NCBI GenBank assembly: GCA_902614355.1
Contig: CACMKP010000001.1
Coordinates: 124,001 to 188,000, forward strand
Origin: an uncultured Pelagibacteraceae bacterium
GTDB lineage: Bacteria > Pseudomonadota > Alphaproteobacteria > Pelagibacterales > Pelagibacteraceae
DNA length: 64,000 bases
Direction: 5' to 3'
Under the pieces are notes generated by a model, which saw only the letters and a program-made list of their open reading frames with translations, was not told the DNA's origin and made no database searches. The first letter of the stretch is position 1. Every line of letters starts with the position of its first letter. The translations under genes were made by a program, and so were the position numbers. This document shows positions 1-10,204 of this stretch, piece after piece.

Positions 1-42
1 TATTTTGATCATTTTTATTGTTATTTTTAAACCTATCTAGGG

Positions 43-70
43 TTGAATAATTATAATTAGCATATATATT
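43..70 (+). promoter_or_regulatory. Candidate sigma-70 promoter of rho
   Basis: TTGAAT at 43-48 and TATATT at 65-70 are separated by 16 bases, and the start codon of rho follows 32 bases later. The same pair of hexamers with the same spacing occurs before nusA. In DNA this AT-rich such matches can arise by chance, so the call is tentative. Confidence 0.4.
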
Positions 71-102
71 CAATCCATTATTAAGTCCTTAATAATTAAT
101 TC

Positions 103-1371
103 ATGAACATACAAGAACTAAAACTCAAATCGTCAGAACAGTTAATCACTCAAGCAGAAGAATTGGGTATAGAAAATGCCAGCACACTAAGAAAGCAAGA
201 AATATTATTTGCAATTTTGAAAAAAGTTGCAGAGAAAGAGGAGATTACTGGAGCTGGAGTTCTACAATTATTACAAGACGGTTTTGGTTTCTTGAGAGCA
301 ATGGAGTCAAATTATCTACCAGGACCGGATGATATTTATGTAAGTCCAAGTCAGATTAGAAAATTTGGTTTAAGAACTGGTGATACTGTAGAGGGACCGG
401 TAAGAGCACCAAAAGAGGGCGAAAGATATTTTGCTTTACTTCAAGTTAGCAAGATCAATTTTGAGGAACCAGATAAATCTAGACACAAAATAGCATTTGA
501 TAACTTAACCCCACTTTATCCTGATAAGCAATTAGTTATGGAGGTAGAAGTTACAAAGCCTGATAAAAAACAAGATTTAACTCCGAGGTTAATCGATTTA
601 GTTAGTCCAATTGGAAAAGGTCAAAGATCAATAATTATTTCACCACCAAAAGCAGGTAAAACTATGATTTTACAAAGCATAGCTAATTCAATCGCTAAAA
701 ACTATCCAGAATGTTATTTGATTGTTTTGCTTATTGATGAAAGACCTGAAGAAGTAACTGATATGCAAAGAACAGTTAAGGGGGAAGTCATAAGTTCTAC
801 TTTTGACGAACCAGCACAGCGTCATGTTGCGGTAGCTGAAATGGTTATTGAAAAAGCAAAAAGATTAACAGAACATAAAAAAGATGTTGTTATATTGTTA
901 GACTCAATTACAAGATTAGGACGAGCTTATAATGCTGTCATACCAAGCTCAGGTAAAGTCTTAACTGGAGGTGTGGATGCAAATGCCTTACAAAGACCAA
1001 AAAGGTTTTTCGGTGCAGCTAGAAATATTGAAGAAGGAGGTTCATTAACAATTATTTCGACTGCTTTAATAGACACCGGTAGCAGAATGGATGAAGTAAT
1101 TTTTGAGGAATTTAAGGGAACTGGAAACAGCGAAACAGTATTAGATAGAAAAATTGCTGATAAAAGAATTTATCCTGCGATTGATATAACTAAATCTGGT
1201 ACTAGAAGAGAAGAACTTTTATTTGATAAGAACGATTTGCAGAAAATGAATGTCTTGAGGAGAATTATTGCGCCAATGGGAACCATGGACGCTATTGAAT
1301 TTATAAGTTCAAAATTAAAAGACACAAAAAACAATTCTGATTTTTTTAATTCAATGAATAAACCATCATAA
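103..1371 (+). CDS. rho: Transcription termination factor Rho
   Basis: Hexameric RNA-dependent ATPase that ends transcription at untranslated RNA. The 422-residue protein has the full family layout: an N-terminal helical domain beginning MNIQELK, an RNA-binding cold-shock-like domain around residues 45-120 ([22 protein letters not shown]), a Walker A loop SPPKAGKTM near residue 180, a Walker B strand [11 protein letters not shown] near 263, and the conserved stretch [20 protein letters not shown]. Length is normal. It stands at the head of the rho-mnmE-mnmG-rsmG-parAB block, which in alphaproteobacteria lies near the replication origin, although here another gene separates rho from mnmE. The identification is certain. 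Confidence 0.98.
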   Translation: MNIQELKLKSSEQLITQAEELGIENASTLRKQEILFAILKKVAEKEEITGAGVLQLLQDGFGFLRAMESNYLPGPDDIYVSPSQIRKFGLRTGDTVEGPVRAPKEGERYFALLQVSKINFEEPDKSRHKIAFDNLTPLYPDKQLVMEVEVTKPDKKQDLTPRLIDLVSPIGKGQRSIIISPPKAGKTMILQSIANSIAKNYPECYLIVLLIDERPEEVTDMQRTVKGEVISSTFDEPAQRHVAVAEMVIEKAKRLTEHKKDVVILLDSITRLGRAYNAVIPSSGKVLTGGVDANALQRPKRFFGAARNIEEGGSLTIISTALIDTGSRMDEVIFEEFKGTGNSETVLDRKIADKRIYPAIDITKSGTRREELLFDKNDLQKMNVLRRIIAPMGTMDAIEFISSKLKDTKNNSDFFNSMNKPS

Positions 1372-1471
1372 TTTTGTTAATAATATAATTAAAAATATAT
1401 AATTGTTAAAAAAAACTATTTTTCTTTAAAAAAAACAATAATGTCATTAATTGAGATAAATATTCGACATT

Positions 1472-3154
1472 ATGAATGAACTGAAAGTTAATTTTTTAAA
1501 GTTATTAAAAGAAAAAAAATATTCTTTAATTGTATCAATAATCGAAAAAAAACTCAGAGAAGATGAAAAAACTTCAGGAATACTGAATTTATGTGGCGTG
1601 TCCAGAATGTTGTCTAATAAATCTAACGCCTCATTGAAGCTTGCAGTCAATGATTTCAAAAATTCATGTTTAAAAGAAACAGATACAAAAAAAATGCTGG
1701 ACCCACTTAAAAATTTAATTAATTCATCAGTAATCTTTTTTGATAATGAGTTTAAAGATAATGCAAACGAATTAGAAAAAAGTTATTTTGATGAAGTATT
1801 TTCTATTTACAATAAAAATAAACATATATGGGAAAAAAATCCAGACATACTCTGGGCAATAGTTAAGATAGTTAAGCGTATTTCCAGCGTAGACGAGGTT
1901 ATAGAGATCTATAAAAAAATTGTTAGTTTGAATTCGGACTCTGATGCTTTTGCATCTTATATTTTCCATAATCTTTATAATGGTAAATGGAGCCAAATTG
2001 ATTTTTTAAATAATACAAAAAAAATTAACGATAAACTTACAGTTTATGACTCGAAAAAATTAACAAAGATTATTGATACTAAAAATGATAAAATAAACTT
2101 GGCATTTTTGTCATCCGACATAAAAGGCAAACATTCCGTTGCTTATTTTTTAAGATCAGTAATAAATTTTTATGATGATAAACAATTCAACATTTTCCTA
2201 TATAACAATCATAATGTTGAGGATGATACAACCAAAGAATTTAAGGATAAAATTTATAAATCTTCAGAAATAAAAAGCTTAAAAGATGTTGATGCTATTA
2301 ACCAAATTAGAAAAGACAAAATTGATATAATTATTGATCTAAATGGTCTTTCATCTGATCACAGACTGGTTTTGTTTAAAAATCGTCTAGCTCCCATACA
2401 AATTAGTTGGTGTGGATATACAAATACGACTGGTTTAAATGAAATGGATTTTTTGATTGCTGATAAAAATTTGATCACAGCTGAGGAAGAAAAACATTAC
2501 TTGGAAAAAATAATTTATATGCCGGACATTTGGAATTGTCATCCTGGTTATGAAAAAAATAGAAAATTTATTCCAACACCGTCAATTAAAAAAAATTTTG
2601 TTACATTTGGATCTTTAAACAATTTTAGAAAAATTAATGATGAAGTTATTGAAGTGTGGTCATCAATCTTAAAAAAAGTGAAAGACTCTAAATTGTTATT
2701 AAAAACATCATTTCAGATATCAAGTGAAATATATAAAGAAAAATTTAGAAAATATGGAGTACTTGATTCAATAATGTTTTTACCATTTAAAAAAAAATTT
2801 GATGATCATTTAAATGTATATGAAGAAATTGACATAGCATTAGATACCTTTCCATATACAGGTGTTACCACCTCATTAGAGGCAATTTGGATGAACGTGC
2901 CGGTGGTTACAATGAAAGGTTACAATTTCACCTCAAGATGTGGTGAGTCTATAAATAAAAATTTAAAACTTGAGGAATTAATTGCTGAGAGTAAACAAGA
3001 TTATATCAAAAAATCTGTACATTTAGCAGAAAATAAAAATTACTTAAATGATATCAGAAAAAATATTTTCGAAAATGCTCTAAAAACACCTCTTTATGAC
3101 AAAAAAAGATTTTCTGATGGTTTTTTTTCGAGTTTAAAAAAAATATACAAATAG
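1472..3154 (+). CDS. GT41-family (O-GlcNAc transferase/SPINDLY-like) glycosyltransferase
   Basis: Probable nucleotide-sugar-dependent protein glycosyltransferase of the OGT/SPINDLY type. Residues from about 205 onward carry the family signature: LAFLSSDIKGKHSVAYFLRS, then IDIIIDLNGLSSDH, APIQISWCGYTNTTGL, FGSLNNFRKIND and the sugar-nucleotide region DIALDTFPYTGVTTSLEAIW followed by CGESI. The first 200 residues are helical and look like degenerate TPR units, but no clean 34-residue repeat is visible. No signal peptide is seen, so it is probably cytoplasmic. It ends 12 bases before mnmE and may be co-transcribed with it. The acceptor cannot be read from the sequence. Bacterial members often act on flagellins or adhesins, and none is encoded here. 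Confidence 0.85.
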   Translation: MNELKVNFLKLLKEKKYSLIVSIIEKKLREDEKTSGILNLCGVSRMLSNKSNASLKLAVNDFKNSCLKETDTKKMLDPLKNLINSSVIFFDNEFKDNANELEKSYFDEVFSIYNKNKHIWEKNPDILWAIVKIVKRISSVDEVIEIYKKIVSLNSDSDAFASYIFHNLYNGKWSQIDFLNNTKKINDKLTVYDSKKLTKIIDTKNDKINLAFLSSDIKGKHSVAYFLRSVINFYDDKQFNIFLYNNHNVEDDTTKEFKDKIYKSSEIKSLKDVDAINQIRKDKIDIIIDLNGLSSDHRLVLFKNRLAPIQISWCGYTNTTGLNEMDFLIADKNLITAEEEKHYLEKIIYMPDIWNCHPGYEKNRKFIPTPSIKKNFVTFGSLNNFRKINDEVIEVWSSILKKVKDSKLLLKTSFQISSEIYKEKFRKYGVLDSIMFLPFKKKFDDHLNVYEEIDIALDTFPYTGVTTSLEAIWMNVPVVTMKGYNFTSRCGESINKNLKLEELIAESKQDYIKKSVHLAENKNYLNDIRKNIFENALKTPLYDKKRFSDGFFSSLKKIYK

Positions 3155-3166
3155 GTAATATTACCT

Positions 3167-4498
3167 ATGACAATCTTCGCCTTATCCTCTGGTCCTGGGA
3201 TATCAGGAGTTGCTATCATAAGGGTTTCTGGTCCTGATACTTCAAAAGTAATTGAGTTGATTACAGGACGGGAATTACCGAAAGCGAGACTTGCATCAAT
3301 TCGAAAAATAAAAAAATTCAAGACATCAGAATTGATAGATGAAGGAATTATATTGTGGTTTCCTGGGCCAGAGAGCTACACAGGCGAGGATATGGCTGAG
3401 ATACATATACATGGGGGAAAAGCTGTAATTTTGGCTGTTCAAAATGAGATAGCTAAAATTGAGAATTGTAGGTTAGCCGAACCTGGTGAATTTACAAAGC
3501 TTGCTTTCCAAAATGGAAAGATAAATTTGCTAAAAGCTGAGAGTATAGCTGATCTTATCTCTGCTGAAACTGAAATTCAAAGATCGCAAGCTATAAAAAT
3601 AATGAAAGGAAAATCGTCAAATAAATTTAATGAGATTAGAGAAAAACTACTAAAACTTTTGTCATTTGTTGAAGCTAAAATAGATTTTCCTGATGAAGAC
3701 CTTCCTAAAGATAATCTAAAAAAAATTAAAAAAGATTCTTTGGATGTAATCAATGAAATTGATAAAATTTTAGATGATCAAAAAGTCGGAGAAATAATTC
3801 GTGAAGGTTTTAAGATCGCTATTGTAGGACCAACCAATGCTGGTAAATCAAGCTTATTGAACAACTTATCAAATAGGGAAGTCGCCATAGTTTCCGAAAT
3901 TGCTGGAACTACAAGAGATGTTGTTGAGACGCATTTAAATATTGACGGTTATCCCGTCATTATTTCAGATACGGCAGGTATAAGAGACTCAAAAGATGAA
4001 ATTGAAAAAAAGGGGATAAAGTTATCTCTTAAGAGAGCTGAAAATGCTGATTTAAAATTAGTCGTGGTTGATGCTAAAAGCGTTAATATAAGCCCTTTTT
4101 TGAGTGATTTACTTAAAGGAAATGCCATTTTAGTCTTGAATAAATCAGATCAATTAAAAAATAAGTTAGATCAAGATTTTTCAAAATTCGAACATGTATT
4201 AATTTCATTAAAAGATAATCTAAATATAGATAAATTAATTTCCAAAATAAAAAGCAATTTAAAAAATAAATTAATATCTAAAGAAGATATTTTAATTACG
4301 AGAGAGAGACATAGACAACACTTGATACAATGTGTTGAGCATTTAAAAGAATTTCTAAATAAAAACGATAAGAAGGATTTTGATAAGGGTGCTGAGGATC
4401 TTAGATTGGCAATCAGGCATTTAGGTATGATTGTTGGTAAAGTTGATGTAGAAGAGATATTGGGCAGTATCTTTAATGATTTTTGCATAGGAAAATAA
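3167..4498 (+). CDS. mnmE: tRNA modification GTPase MnmE
   Basis: With MnmG it installs the (carboxymethyl)aminomethyl group on C5 of wobble uridine 34 of certain tRNAs. The 443 residues show the N-terminal formyl-tetrahydrofolate-binding domain (IFALSSGPGISGVAIIRVSG; SYTGEDMAEIHIHGG), a helical domain, and an inserted G domain near residues 218-370 with GPTNAGKSSLL (P-loop), the TTRD loop, DTAG and NKSD. The protein ends in CIGK, the family's conserved C-terminal cysteine motif. It lies 110 bases before its partner mnmG. Length and motifs are typical. Confidence 0.98.
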   Translation: MTIFALSSGPGISGVAIIRVSGPDTSKVIELITGRELPKARLASIRKIKKFKTSELIDEGIILWFPGPESYTGEDMAEIHIHGGKAVILAVQNEIAKIENCRLAEPGEFTKLAFQNGKINLLKAESIADLISAETEIQRSQAIKIMKGKSSNKFNEIREKLLKLLSFVEAKIDFPDEDLPKDNLKKIKKDSLDVINEIDKILDDQKVGEIIREGFKIAIVGPTNAGKSSLLNNLSNREVAIVSEIAGTTRDVVETHLNIDGYPVIISDTAGIRDSKDEIEKKGIKLSLKRAENADLKLVVVDAKSVNISPFLSDLLKGNAILVLNKSDQLKNKLDQDFSKFEHVLISLKDNLNIDKLISKIKSNLKNKLISKEDILITRERHRQHLIQCVEHLKEFLNKNDKKDFDKGAEDLRLAIRHLGMIVGKVDVEEILGSIFNDFCIGK

Positions 4499-4608
4499 GT
4501 CTATAATTGCTAATTTTCTTACTTTTTTTAATTATCCTTGGTTGATATCTCTCTTAATTAAAATAATACATGTCTTGTAAATATTTTAATCGAATATAAA
4601 TTTAAATC

Positions 4609-6480
4609 ATGAAAAAAAATCTATTCTTTGATGTGGTAGTTATTGGTGGTGGCCATGCTGGATGCGAAGCTGCAGCTGCTTCAGCACGTCTTGGAATTAA
4701 CACTGCCCTTTTCACACACAACAAAGATACCATAGGAGAGATGTCTTGTAACCCAGCTATTGGTGGTTTAGGAAAAGGCCATTTGGTCAGAGAAATAGAT
4801 GCACTTGATGGGATTATGGGCGAAGTTGCCGATAAATCTGGAATACAATTTAGATTATTAAATAGAAGCAGAGGACCAGCTGTTAGAGGTCCCAGAACTC
4901 AATCTGATAGATCATTATATCGTAAATTTATGCAAGAAAAACTTGTAAACTATTGTAATTTAACGATTTTTTCGGATCCAGTTGTAAGCTTTATTTTTTC
5001 GAATAACGAAATAAATGGATTTATAACATTAAAAGGGAACAATGTTATGTGTAACAAGTTAATTCTAACAACTGGCACATTTTTAAATGGTTTGATACAT
5101 ATTGGTGATAAGAAAACACCCGCAGGAAGATTCAATGAAAAACCGAGTACAGGTCTAAGTGAAGAGTTAAAAAAATATAATTTTAAAATTGGAAGACTTA
5201 AAACAGGGACACCTCCTCGACTGGATTCAAGGTCAATTAATTTTGACAATTTAGAAAAACAATTTGCCGATAGTGACCCTTATTTTTTCTCTTTCTTAAC
5301 AAAAAAAAGTTTTAATAAACAGGTGTCATGTTCTATGACATATACCAACGAAAAGGTGCACAAGATCATTAAAAAGAATTTATCTAAAAGTGCAATGTAT
5401 TCTGGAAGTATACAAGGTGTCGGTCCACGATATTGTCCATCAATAGAGGATAAAATTGTAAAATTTGCAGATAAGACCAGGCATCAAATTTTTTTGGAGC
5501 CGGAGGGCCTAAATGATTATACAATTTACCCTAATGGCATATCAAATTCTCTACCTGAGGTGGTACAACAAGAAATACTTAATAATATCAATGGTTTAGA
5601 GAATGTTAGAATTATAAGGCCAGGCTATGCTATAGAATACGATTATATCGATCCTAGAGAACTTTTTTTGACATTAGAGACAAAAAAAATCAAAAATTTA
5701 TATCTTGCTGGTCAAATTAATGGAACTACTGGGTATGAAGAGGCAGCAGCACAGGGGCTTATTGCAGGTGTAAATGCAGCACTTTCACTTAAAAATATGG
5801 AGCCTTTTATTCTTGATAGATCTGATGCGTATATTGGCGTAATGATAGATGATTTAGTGACAAAAGGTGTAGCAGAGCCCTATAGAATGTTCACGTCTCG
5901 TGCTGAATATCGGCTAAGTTTGAGGTCTGACAATGCTGATTTAAGACTTACTAAAAAAGGAATTAAAATTGGATTAATTTCCGGTGTTAGAAAAGATCAT
6001 TTTGAGGATAAATTTAGCAAGCTAGGCAAAATAACTTTACAAATGTCTACATTACAAATTTCACCTTCTAGAGCAGGTAAATTTAATATTAAAATCGCAA
6101 AAGATGGTATTTTTAGATCTGCTGATCAAATTTTAACCCAAAAAGGGGTTGATATGCTCAAAATTAGAAATATTTGGCCTGAAATAGAGGATTATGGTAA
6201 TGAGATTGATGAACAGATTGAAATTAATGCTCATTATAGAGGTTATTTAAAGAAGCAAAAAGCTGATATTTTGGCCTTTAAAAGAGATGAAAATTTAATG
6301 ATACCCGATAATATTGATTATGATCAATTTTCAGGCCTTTCTAATGAGGTAAAAGCTAAATTTAAAAAAATCAAGCCTAAAACTATGGGACAGGCTTTAA
6401 GAATTGATGGAATAACCCCAGCTGCCGTATATATTTTGTTGTCACATGTCAAAAGAAAGTCTATTAAGCATATAGCTTAA
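4609..6480 (+). CDS. mnmG: tRNA uridine-5-carboxymethylaminomethyl modification enzyme MnmG (GidA)
   Basis: FAD- and NADH-dependent partner of MnmE in wobble-uridine modification. The 623-residue protein starts with a Rossmann dinucleotide site ([20 protein letters not shown]) at about residues 9-28. It then has [20 protein letters not shown] with the conserved cysteine, the signature [14 protein letters not shown] near 198, YCPSIEDKI, the second FAD contact [20 protein letters not shown] near 365, and a C-terminal helical domain ending in [19 protein letters not shown]. The stop codon overlaps the rsmG start by one base, so the two are translationally coupled. Confidence 0.98.
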   Translation: MKKNLFFDVVVIGGGHAGCEAAAASARLGINTALFTHNKDTIGEMSCNPAIGGLGKGHLVREIDALDGIMGEVADKSGIQFRLLNRSRGPAVRGPRTQSDRSLYRKFMQEKLVNYCNLTIFSDPVVSFIFSNNEINGFITLKGNNVMCNKLILTTGTFLNGLIHIGDKKTPAGRFNEKPSTGLSEELKKYNFKIGRLKTGTPPRLDSRSINFDNLEKQFADSDPYFFSFLTKKSFNKQVSCSMTYTNEKVHKIIKKNLSKSAMYSGSIQGVGPRYCPSIEDKIVKFADKTRHQIFLEPEGLNDYTIYPNGISNSLPEVVQQEILNNINGLENVRIIRPGYAIEYDYIDPRELFLTLETKKIKNLYLAGQINGTTGYEEAAAQGLIAGVNAALSLKNMEPFILDRSDAYIGVMIDDLVTKGVAEPYRMFTSRAEYRLSLRSDNADLRLTKKGIKIGLISGVRKDHFEDKFSKLGKITLQMSTLQISPSRAGKFNIKIAKDGIFRSADQILTQKGVDMLKIRNIWPEIEDYGNEIDEQIEINAHYRGYLKKQKADILAFKRDENLMIPDNIDYDQFSGLSNEVKAKFKKIKPKTMGQALRIDGITPAAVYILLSHVKRKSIKHIA

Positions 6481-7127
6481 TGGATAATGTAATTTCAAAT
6501 TTTTACTCAAAAATTCCAATCTTAAATGTTTCACGTGAAACTTGCCTAGAGCTGGAGAGCTTAATTTCAATGATAAAGCAGAAAAATGAGCAAATTAATA
6601 TAATTAGCGAAAAAACATCCAAAATTAAGGAATTAAGACAAAGACATATAATAGATTCTGCGCAAATTATTGATTTTATTGATTTAAATAGTAATACAAC
6701 CTGTGATTTAGGAACTGGAGGTGGAATGCCCGGACTTGTTATAGCAATTGCTATGAAAAAAATAAAAAATTCATTAAGAATAAATCTTTATGAAAAGAGC
6801 CATCACAAATGCGTTTTTTTAAAAGATGTTTCAAGAAAATTAAACTTAAATACAAAAGTTATCCAAAAAGATGTTTTTACAATCAAGAATATTGAAACCG
6901 GGACCATAATGTCTAGAGCCTTTAAACCAGTTCCAATAATTCTAGATTTAGTCAGCCAGAATTTTAAAAAATTCAGCAACATAATTTTGTTTATGGGAAA
7001 AAGTGGAAGAAAGACTTTAAGTGAAAACTCTAAAATATGGGATCTGGATTATGAGGAAAAAAAAAGCATAACTAATGAAGACTCATTTATAATAAATATC
7101 AAAAATATGAAAAAAAAAGAATTGTGA
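6480..7127 (+). CDS. rsmG: 16S rRNA (guanine-527-N7) methyltransferase RsmG (GidB)
   Basis: S-adenosylmethionine-dependent methylation of G527 in 16S rRNA. The 215 residues include RQRHIIDSAQ, the SAM-binding glycine loop DLGTGGGMPGLV near residue 76, YEKSHHKCVFLKDV and a late SRAF motif. It overlaps mnmG by one base and parA by four. Residues 17-21 (VSRET) are encoded by a near-perfect parS palindrome, so this gene doubles as the partition site; see the separate parS entry. The C terminus is lysine-rich and slightly irregular but the length is normal. Confidence 0.96.
   Translation: MDNVISNFYSKIPILNVSRETCLELESLISMIKQKNEQINIISEKTSKIKELRQRHIIDSAQIIDFIDLNSNTTCDLGTGGGMPGLVIAIAMKKIKNSLRINLYEKSHHKCVFLKDVSRKLNLNTKVIQKDVFTIKNIETGTIMSRAFKPVPIILDLVSQNFKKFSNIILFMGKSGRKTLSENSKIWDLDYEEKKSITNEDSFIINIKNMKKKEL
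6527..6542. promoter_or_regulatory. parS: parS centromere-like site (ParB binding site) inside rsmG
   Basis: The 16-mer TGTTTCACGTGAAACT differs from the widely conserved parS consensus (TGTTTCACGTGAAACA) only in the last base. The inner 14 bases, GTTTCACGTGAAAC at 6528-6541, form a perfect palindrome. It lies about 1.4 kb from parB. In frame it codes for VSRET near the start of RsmG. Placement of parS in or near the par/gid cluster is known in other bacteria. I noticed no second copy in the window. Confidence 0.93.
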
Positions 7128-7918
7128 AAATAATTTCAATAATAAATCAAAAGGGTGGTGTAGGAAAAACAACGACCGTTATTAATCTTGCATCTGCCTT
7201 AGCTCAAAAAAATAAAAAAATTCTAGTAATCGACTTAGATCCACAAGGAAATGCTACTACTGGGTTAGGATTATCAAACACAGATCAATCAGATAAAACC
7301 ATTTATGGAATTTTAAATGGAACAATGTCCATTTCCAATGTGATTAAGAAAACAGAATTTGAAAATCTCGATTTGATAACATCAAATGTAGATTTATCAG
7401 GTTTGGAGGTCGAAACAGCTGGAGACAGTGATAGAGCTTTTATTCTAAAGATGAAATTGACCGCTTATTTAAATAATTCTGGAGGATTTTACGATTATGT
7501 GCTGATTGATTGCCCTCCATCCCTAAGTTTACTAACTGTAATGGCTTTAGTTTCATCTAACTCCCTTTTAGTTCCTCTTCAAACAGAATTTTTCGCTTTA
7601 GAGGGATTAACACAACTTATGAAGACCATAGAAAGAATAAAAGTTAACCTTAATTCATCGTTAGAAATTCAAGGAATACTTTTAACAATGTATGATAGAA
7701 GAAATAAGTTATCTTCTCAAGTAGAGCAAGAAGCAAGAAGTTATTTTAAAGATAAAGTTTATCAAACTGTAATACCAAGAAATGTAAGGTTATCTGAAGC
7801 ACCTTCTCATGGTGTACCAGTGCTTATTTACGATAGAAATTGTCCAGGTAGTAAATCTTATTATAGTTTCACGGATGAATTTATTACACAGGAAAACAAA
7901 ATTGGGAGTGCAGCTTAA
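7124..7918 (+). CDS. parA: Chromosome partitioning ATPase ParA
   Basis: Walker-type ATPase that moves ParB-parS complexes during chromosome segregation. The 264-residue protein begins at a GTG codon overlapping the rsmG stop. It has the deviant Walker A motif KGGVGKTTT at residues 10-18, the Walker A' segment VIDLDPQGNATTGLG near 36, and Walker B YDYVLIDCPPSLSLLT near 125. LTMYDRRNKLSSQVEQE and the late NVRLSEAPSHGVPV motif are typical of chromosomal ParA. It overlaps parB by one base. Assignment is firm. Confidence 0.97.
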   Translation: MKIISIINQKGGVGKTTTVINLASALAQKNKKILVIDLDPQGNATTGLGLSNTDQSDKTIYGILNGTMSISNVIKKTEFENLDLITSNVDLSGLEVETAGDSDRAFILKMKLTAYLNNSGGFYDYVLIDCPPSLSLLTVMALVSSNSLLVPLQTEFFALEGLTQLMKTIERIKVNLNSSLEIQGILLTMYDRRNKLSSQVEQEARSYFKDKVYQTVIPRNVRLSEAPSHGVPVLIYDRNCPGSKSYYSFTDEFITQENKIGSAA

Positions 7919-8760
7919 TGAATTCTCAAATTAAAAAAGGGTTAGGAAGAGGTTTATCATCTTTAATTGGTGAAAGTAAAGTTGAGGTAAAAACAAATAA
8001 ACTTTCTTTAAGTGATATTGTCCCAAATAAGTTTCAACCAAGGAAAATTTTTGAAGAAGAGAACTTAAAAGACTTGACAAATTCAATCAAAGAACGTGGA
8101 GTAATACAGCCAATCATAGTTCGAAAAGTAAATTCTGATGTTGCTAAATATGAAATAATTGCTGGAGAAAGAAGATGGTTGGCTGCTCGAAAAGCTGGTT
8201 TACACGATATTCCTGTCGTTATAACAGAGGCCGATGATTTAAAATCTCTGGAGTTTGCAATAGTAGAAAATGTACAAAGACATGATTTAAATCCTTTAGA
8301 AGAAGCACAAGGCTATAAAAGATTGATTGATGAGTTTTCATATGATCAAGATAAAGTTTCAAAATTTATTGGGAAAAGTAGAAGTTATATAACTAATTCG
8401 TTAAGGTTGTTAAACTTACCATCAGATGTTCTAAATTTATTAGAAAAGAACAAAATCAGTCCAGGACACGCTAAAATTCTTGTTGGTTTAGAAAATGCCA
8501 GTTTTGTAGCTAATAAAATAATTGAAAATAAATTATCTGTAAGGCAATCAGAAAATTTTGTAAAATTATTAAAAAAATCAAAAAAAAAGGAAATCAGTAA
8601 AGATCCTAATATCCAAAGTCTTGAAGAGACTATTTCTAGTAAAATTGGGCTTAATGTTGCAATAAAAAATAGCAAAAGAAATAAGGGAACTATTACCATT
8701 TCTTTTAATGGCAGTGATCAATTAAACAGGTTAATCAATATAATTAAAAATAATTATTAA
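7918..8760 (+). CDS. parB: Chromosome partitioning protein ParB
   Basis: CTP-dependent clamp that loads at parS and spreads. The 280-residue protein opens with the ParA-interacting peptide KKGLGRGLSSLIG. The ParB/Srx CTPase fold covers about residues 35-120, with PNKFQPRKIF, AGERRWLAARKAGL and ENVQRHDLNPLEEAQGY. A helix-turn-helix follows (VSKFIGKSRSYITNSLRLLNL), and then a C-terminal dimerisation region ending in the ISFNGSDQLNRLI strand. Together with parA and the parS in rsmG it makes a complete segregation set within 2.3 kb. Confidence 0.97.
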   Translation: MNSQIKKGLGRGLSSLIGESKVEVKTNKLSLSDIVPNKFQPRKIFEEENLKDLTNSIKERGVIQPIIVRKVNSDVAKYEIIAGERRWLAARKAGLHDIPVVITEADDLKSLEFAIVENVQRHDLNPLEEAQGYKRLIDEFSYDQDKVSKFIGKSRSYITNSLRLLNLPSDVLNLLEKNKISPGHAKILVGLENASFVANKIIENKLSVRQSENFVKLLKKSKKKEISKDPNIQSLEETISSKIGLNVAIKNSKRNKGTITISFNGSDQLNRLINIIKNNY

Positions 8761-8763
8761 AAT

Positions 8764-9747
8764 CTAGTTGGATTTTTCTAGTAAAAAATTTGTTGTAAAA
8801 TTAATCGCATTAAATGAATTTTTCTTAATTTGAAGTTCTATATCATTAATTTCAATAATTAAGTTTTTTATTTTTTCAACTGACCATGAATTTATTTGAT
8901 CTTTTATAATGTTTTTATCTTTCCAAAAAATTGGTGGTTTTGCATTATTGATCGTTTTGTTAATATCATTATTTGAGTTAAATTCATTAATAAGATTTAA
9001 AAGTATTTTTGCTTTTTTTAAAAGAGTTCTTATAATTATAATACAGTCTTCATAAGAAAAAATATTGTCATTTAAAATGCTGAATATTTTTTTTTGTTTT
9101 TTCGCTAAACAGTTATTTATCAAATCATTAATACTGTGATTTTCTGATAAGTTAATTAGCTTAAAAATTTCATCACTTGTTATACTTTTTTTATCTTTTA
9201 AATATAATTGAATTTTTTCAATCTCATTAAATAAATTTTTTCTATCACCTGAACATTTGTCAACTATAACGTTGATGCATTCATTTGATAATGAAATTTT
9301 CTTTTCTTTAAATAGCTGGTGAGCTAATCTTAAAAGTATTTCATTGGTGTCAGGATAAAATGCAATTGATATCAGTTGATTCTTTGATTTTTCAAAAATA
9401 TTTCTTAATCTAGATTTTTTATCTAAAATTTCAGAATTAAATATAAATATTATGTCAGTAACACCTTTTTCAACTAAATTTTCAACAACTTTAATTATCT
9501 TATCTGAGCATCTGTCAATTAGTATCATTTCTCTTTCATTGAAAAATGATTTATTCAAACTTTTTTCAAAAAAATTATCTGTGTTTTCTAATATTTGTTT
9601 TTCATCATAGTCAGTAACCTTTATTCTTAATTTTTCTGATATTTTTTTTATTTCTTCACGTTTATAACCCTCATTTTTGCCATGAAATAACAGAAAGTTT
9701 GATTTATTAAAATTTATTTTATTTAACTCAAAATATTTTAAAATCAT
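8764..9747 (-). CDS. holA: DNA polymerase III delta subunit HolA
   Basis: Clamp-loader subunit that opens the DnaN ring. The 327 residues are lysine- and asparagine-rich but keep family features: an N-terminal FLLFHGKNEGYKREEIKKI segment, IIFIFNSEILDKKSRLRNIFE in the AAA-like domain, VDKCSGDRKNLFNEIEKIQLYL near the middle, and a helical collar domain at the end. It converges on parB with three bases between stops, and its start overlaps the stop of the lptE-like gene by four bases. holA after lptE and leuS is a common bacterial order, which supports the call. Confidence 0.88.
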   Translation of the reverse strand: MILKYFELNKINFNKSNFLLFHGKNEGYKREEIKKISEKLRIKVTDYDEKQILENTDNFFEKSLNKSFFNEREMILIDRCSDKIIKVVENLVEKGVTDIIFIFNSEILDKKSRLRNIFEKSKNQLISIAFYPDTNEILLRLAHQLFKEKKISLSNECINVIVDKCSGDRKNLFNEIEKIQLYLKDKKSITSDEIFKLINLSENHSINDLINNCLAKKQKKIFSILNDNIFSYEDCIIIIRTLLKKAKILLNLINEFNSNNDINKTINNAKPPIFWKDKNIIKDQINSWSVEKIKNLIIEINDIELQIKKNSFNAINFTTNFLLEKSN

Positions 9748-10199
9748 TCTATTTGAGAAAGTTGAACTACAAGTCTACTAATTATTGAGTCAATTAAGTT
9801 TTCCTTTTTAATCTTTTCAAGATTATTTTCTTCAAATTTATTATTAAAGTTTTTAATTAAGAATTGTTCTTTATTCAGATATCTTTTTACCTCATTATCT
9901 TTTTTAATTTCAAAAGAGACATCGATCGTTACTAAATAATTTGTTGTTTTTCCTGACAGATTTTTTGATTGTGAAATTTTCTCATATGAGGATAAGGCTA
10001 ATATTGAAAATTTTTTTTCACTTTCTTTATTTTGGTATTTCTTTAATTTCTTATCAATTAAATTATTAATCTCTGAATCTCCGCTAAAATCAATTTTTTG
10101 AATCATAAAATTATAGTCACTCTTTTTTGAATAAATTGGCTTGTAATCACAACTTAAGAACAAAAATGGCATTAAGATAATATAAATATATTTTTTCAT
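9744..10199 (-). CDS. lptE: LPS-assembly lipoprotein LptE-like
   Basis: A 151-residue lipoprotein: the signal peptide ends in the lipobox LFLSC at about residues 13-17, followed by DYKPIYS, which resembles the CGYRPLY start of alphaproteobacterial LptE. LptE plugs the LptD barrel that inserts lipopolysaccharide into the outer membrane. Identity rests mainly on this start, the size, and the position between leuS and holA, where lptE sits in many proteobacteria. The body of the protein is too divergent to confirm by eye. Confidence 0.75.
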   Translation of the reverse strand: MKKYIYIILMPFLFLSCDYKPIYSKKSDYNFMIQKIDFSGDSEINNLIDKKLKKYQNKESEKKFSILALSSYEKISQSKNLSGKTTNYLVTIDVSFEIKKDNEVKRYLNKEQFLIKNFNNKFEENNLEKIKKENLIDSIISRLVVQLSQIE

Positions 10200-10204
10200 T
10201 AGAA

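Noticed and set aside
7860..7885. A second parS near GTTTCACGGATG in parA
   Set aside because: Only one half of the palindrome is present; the right arm does not match.
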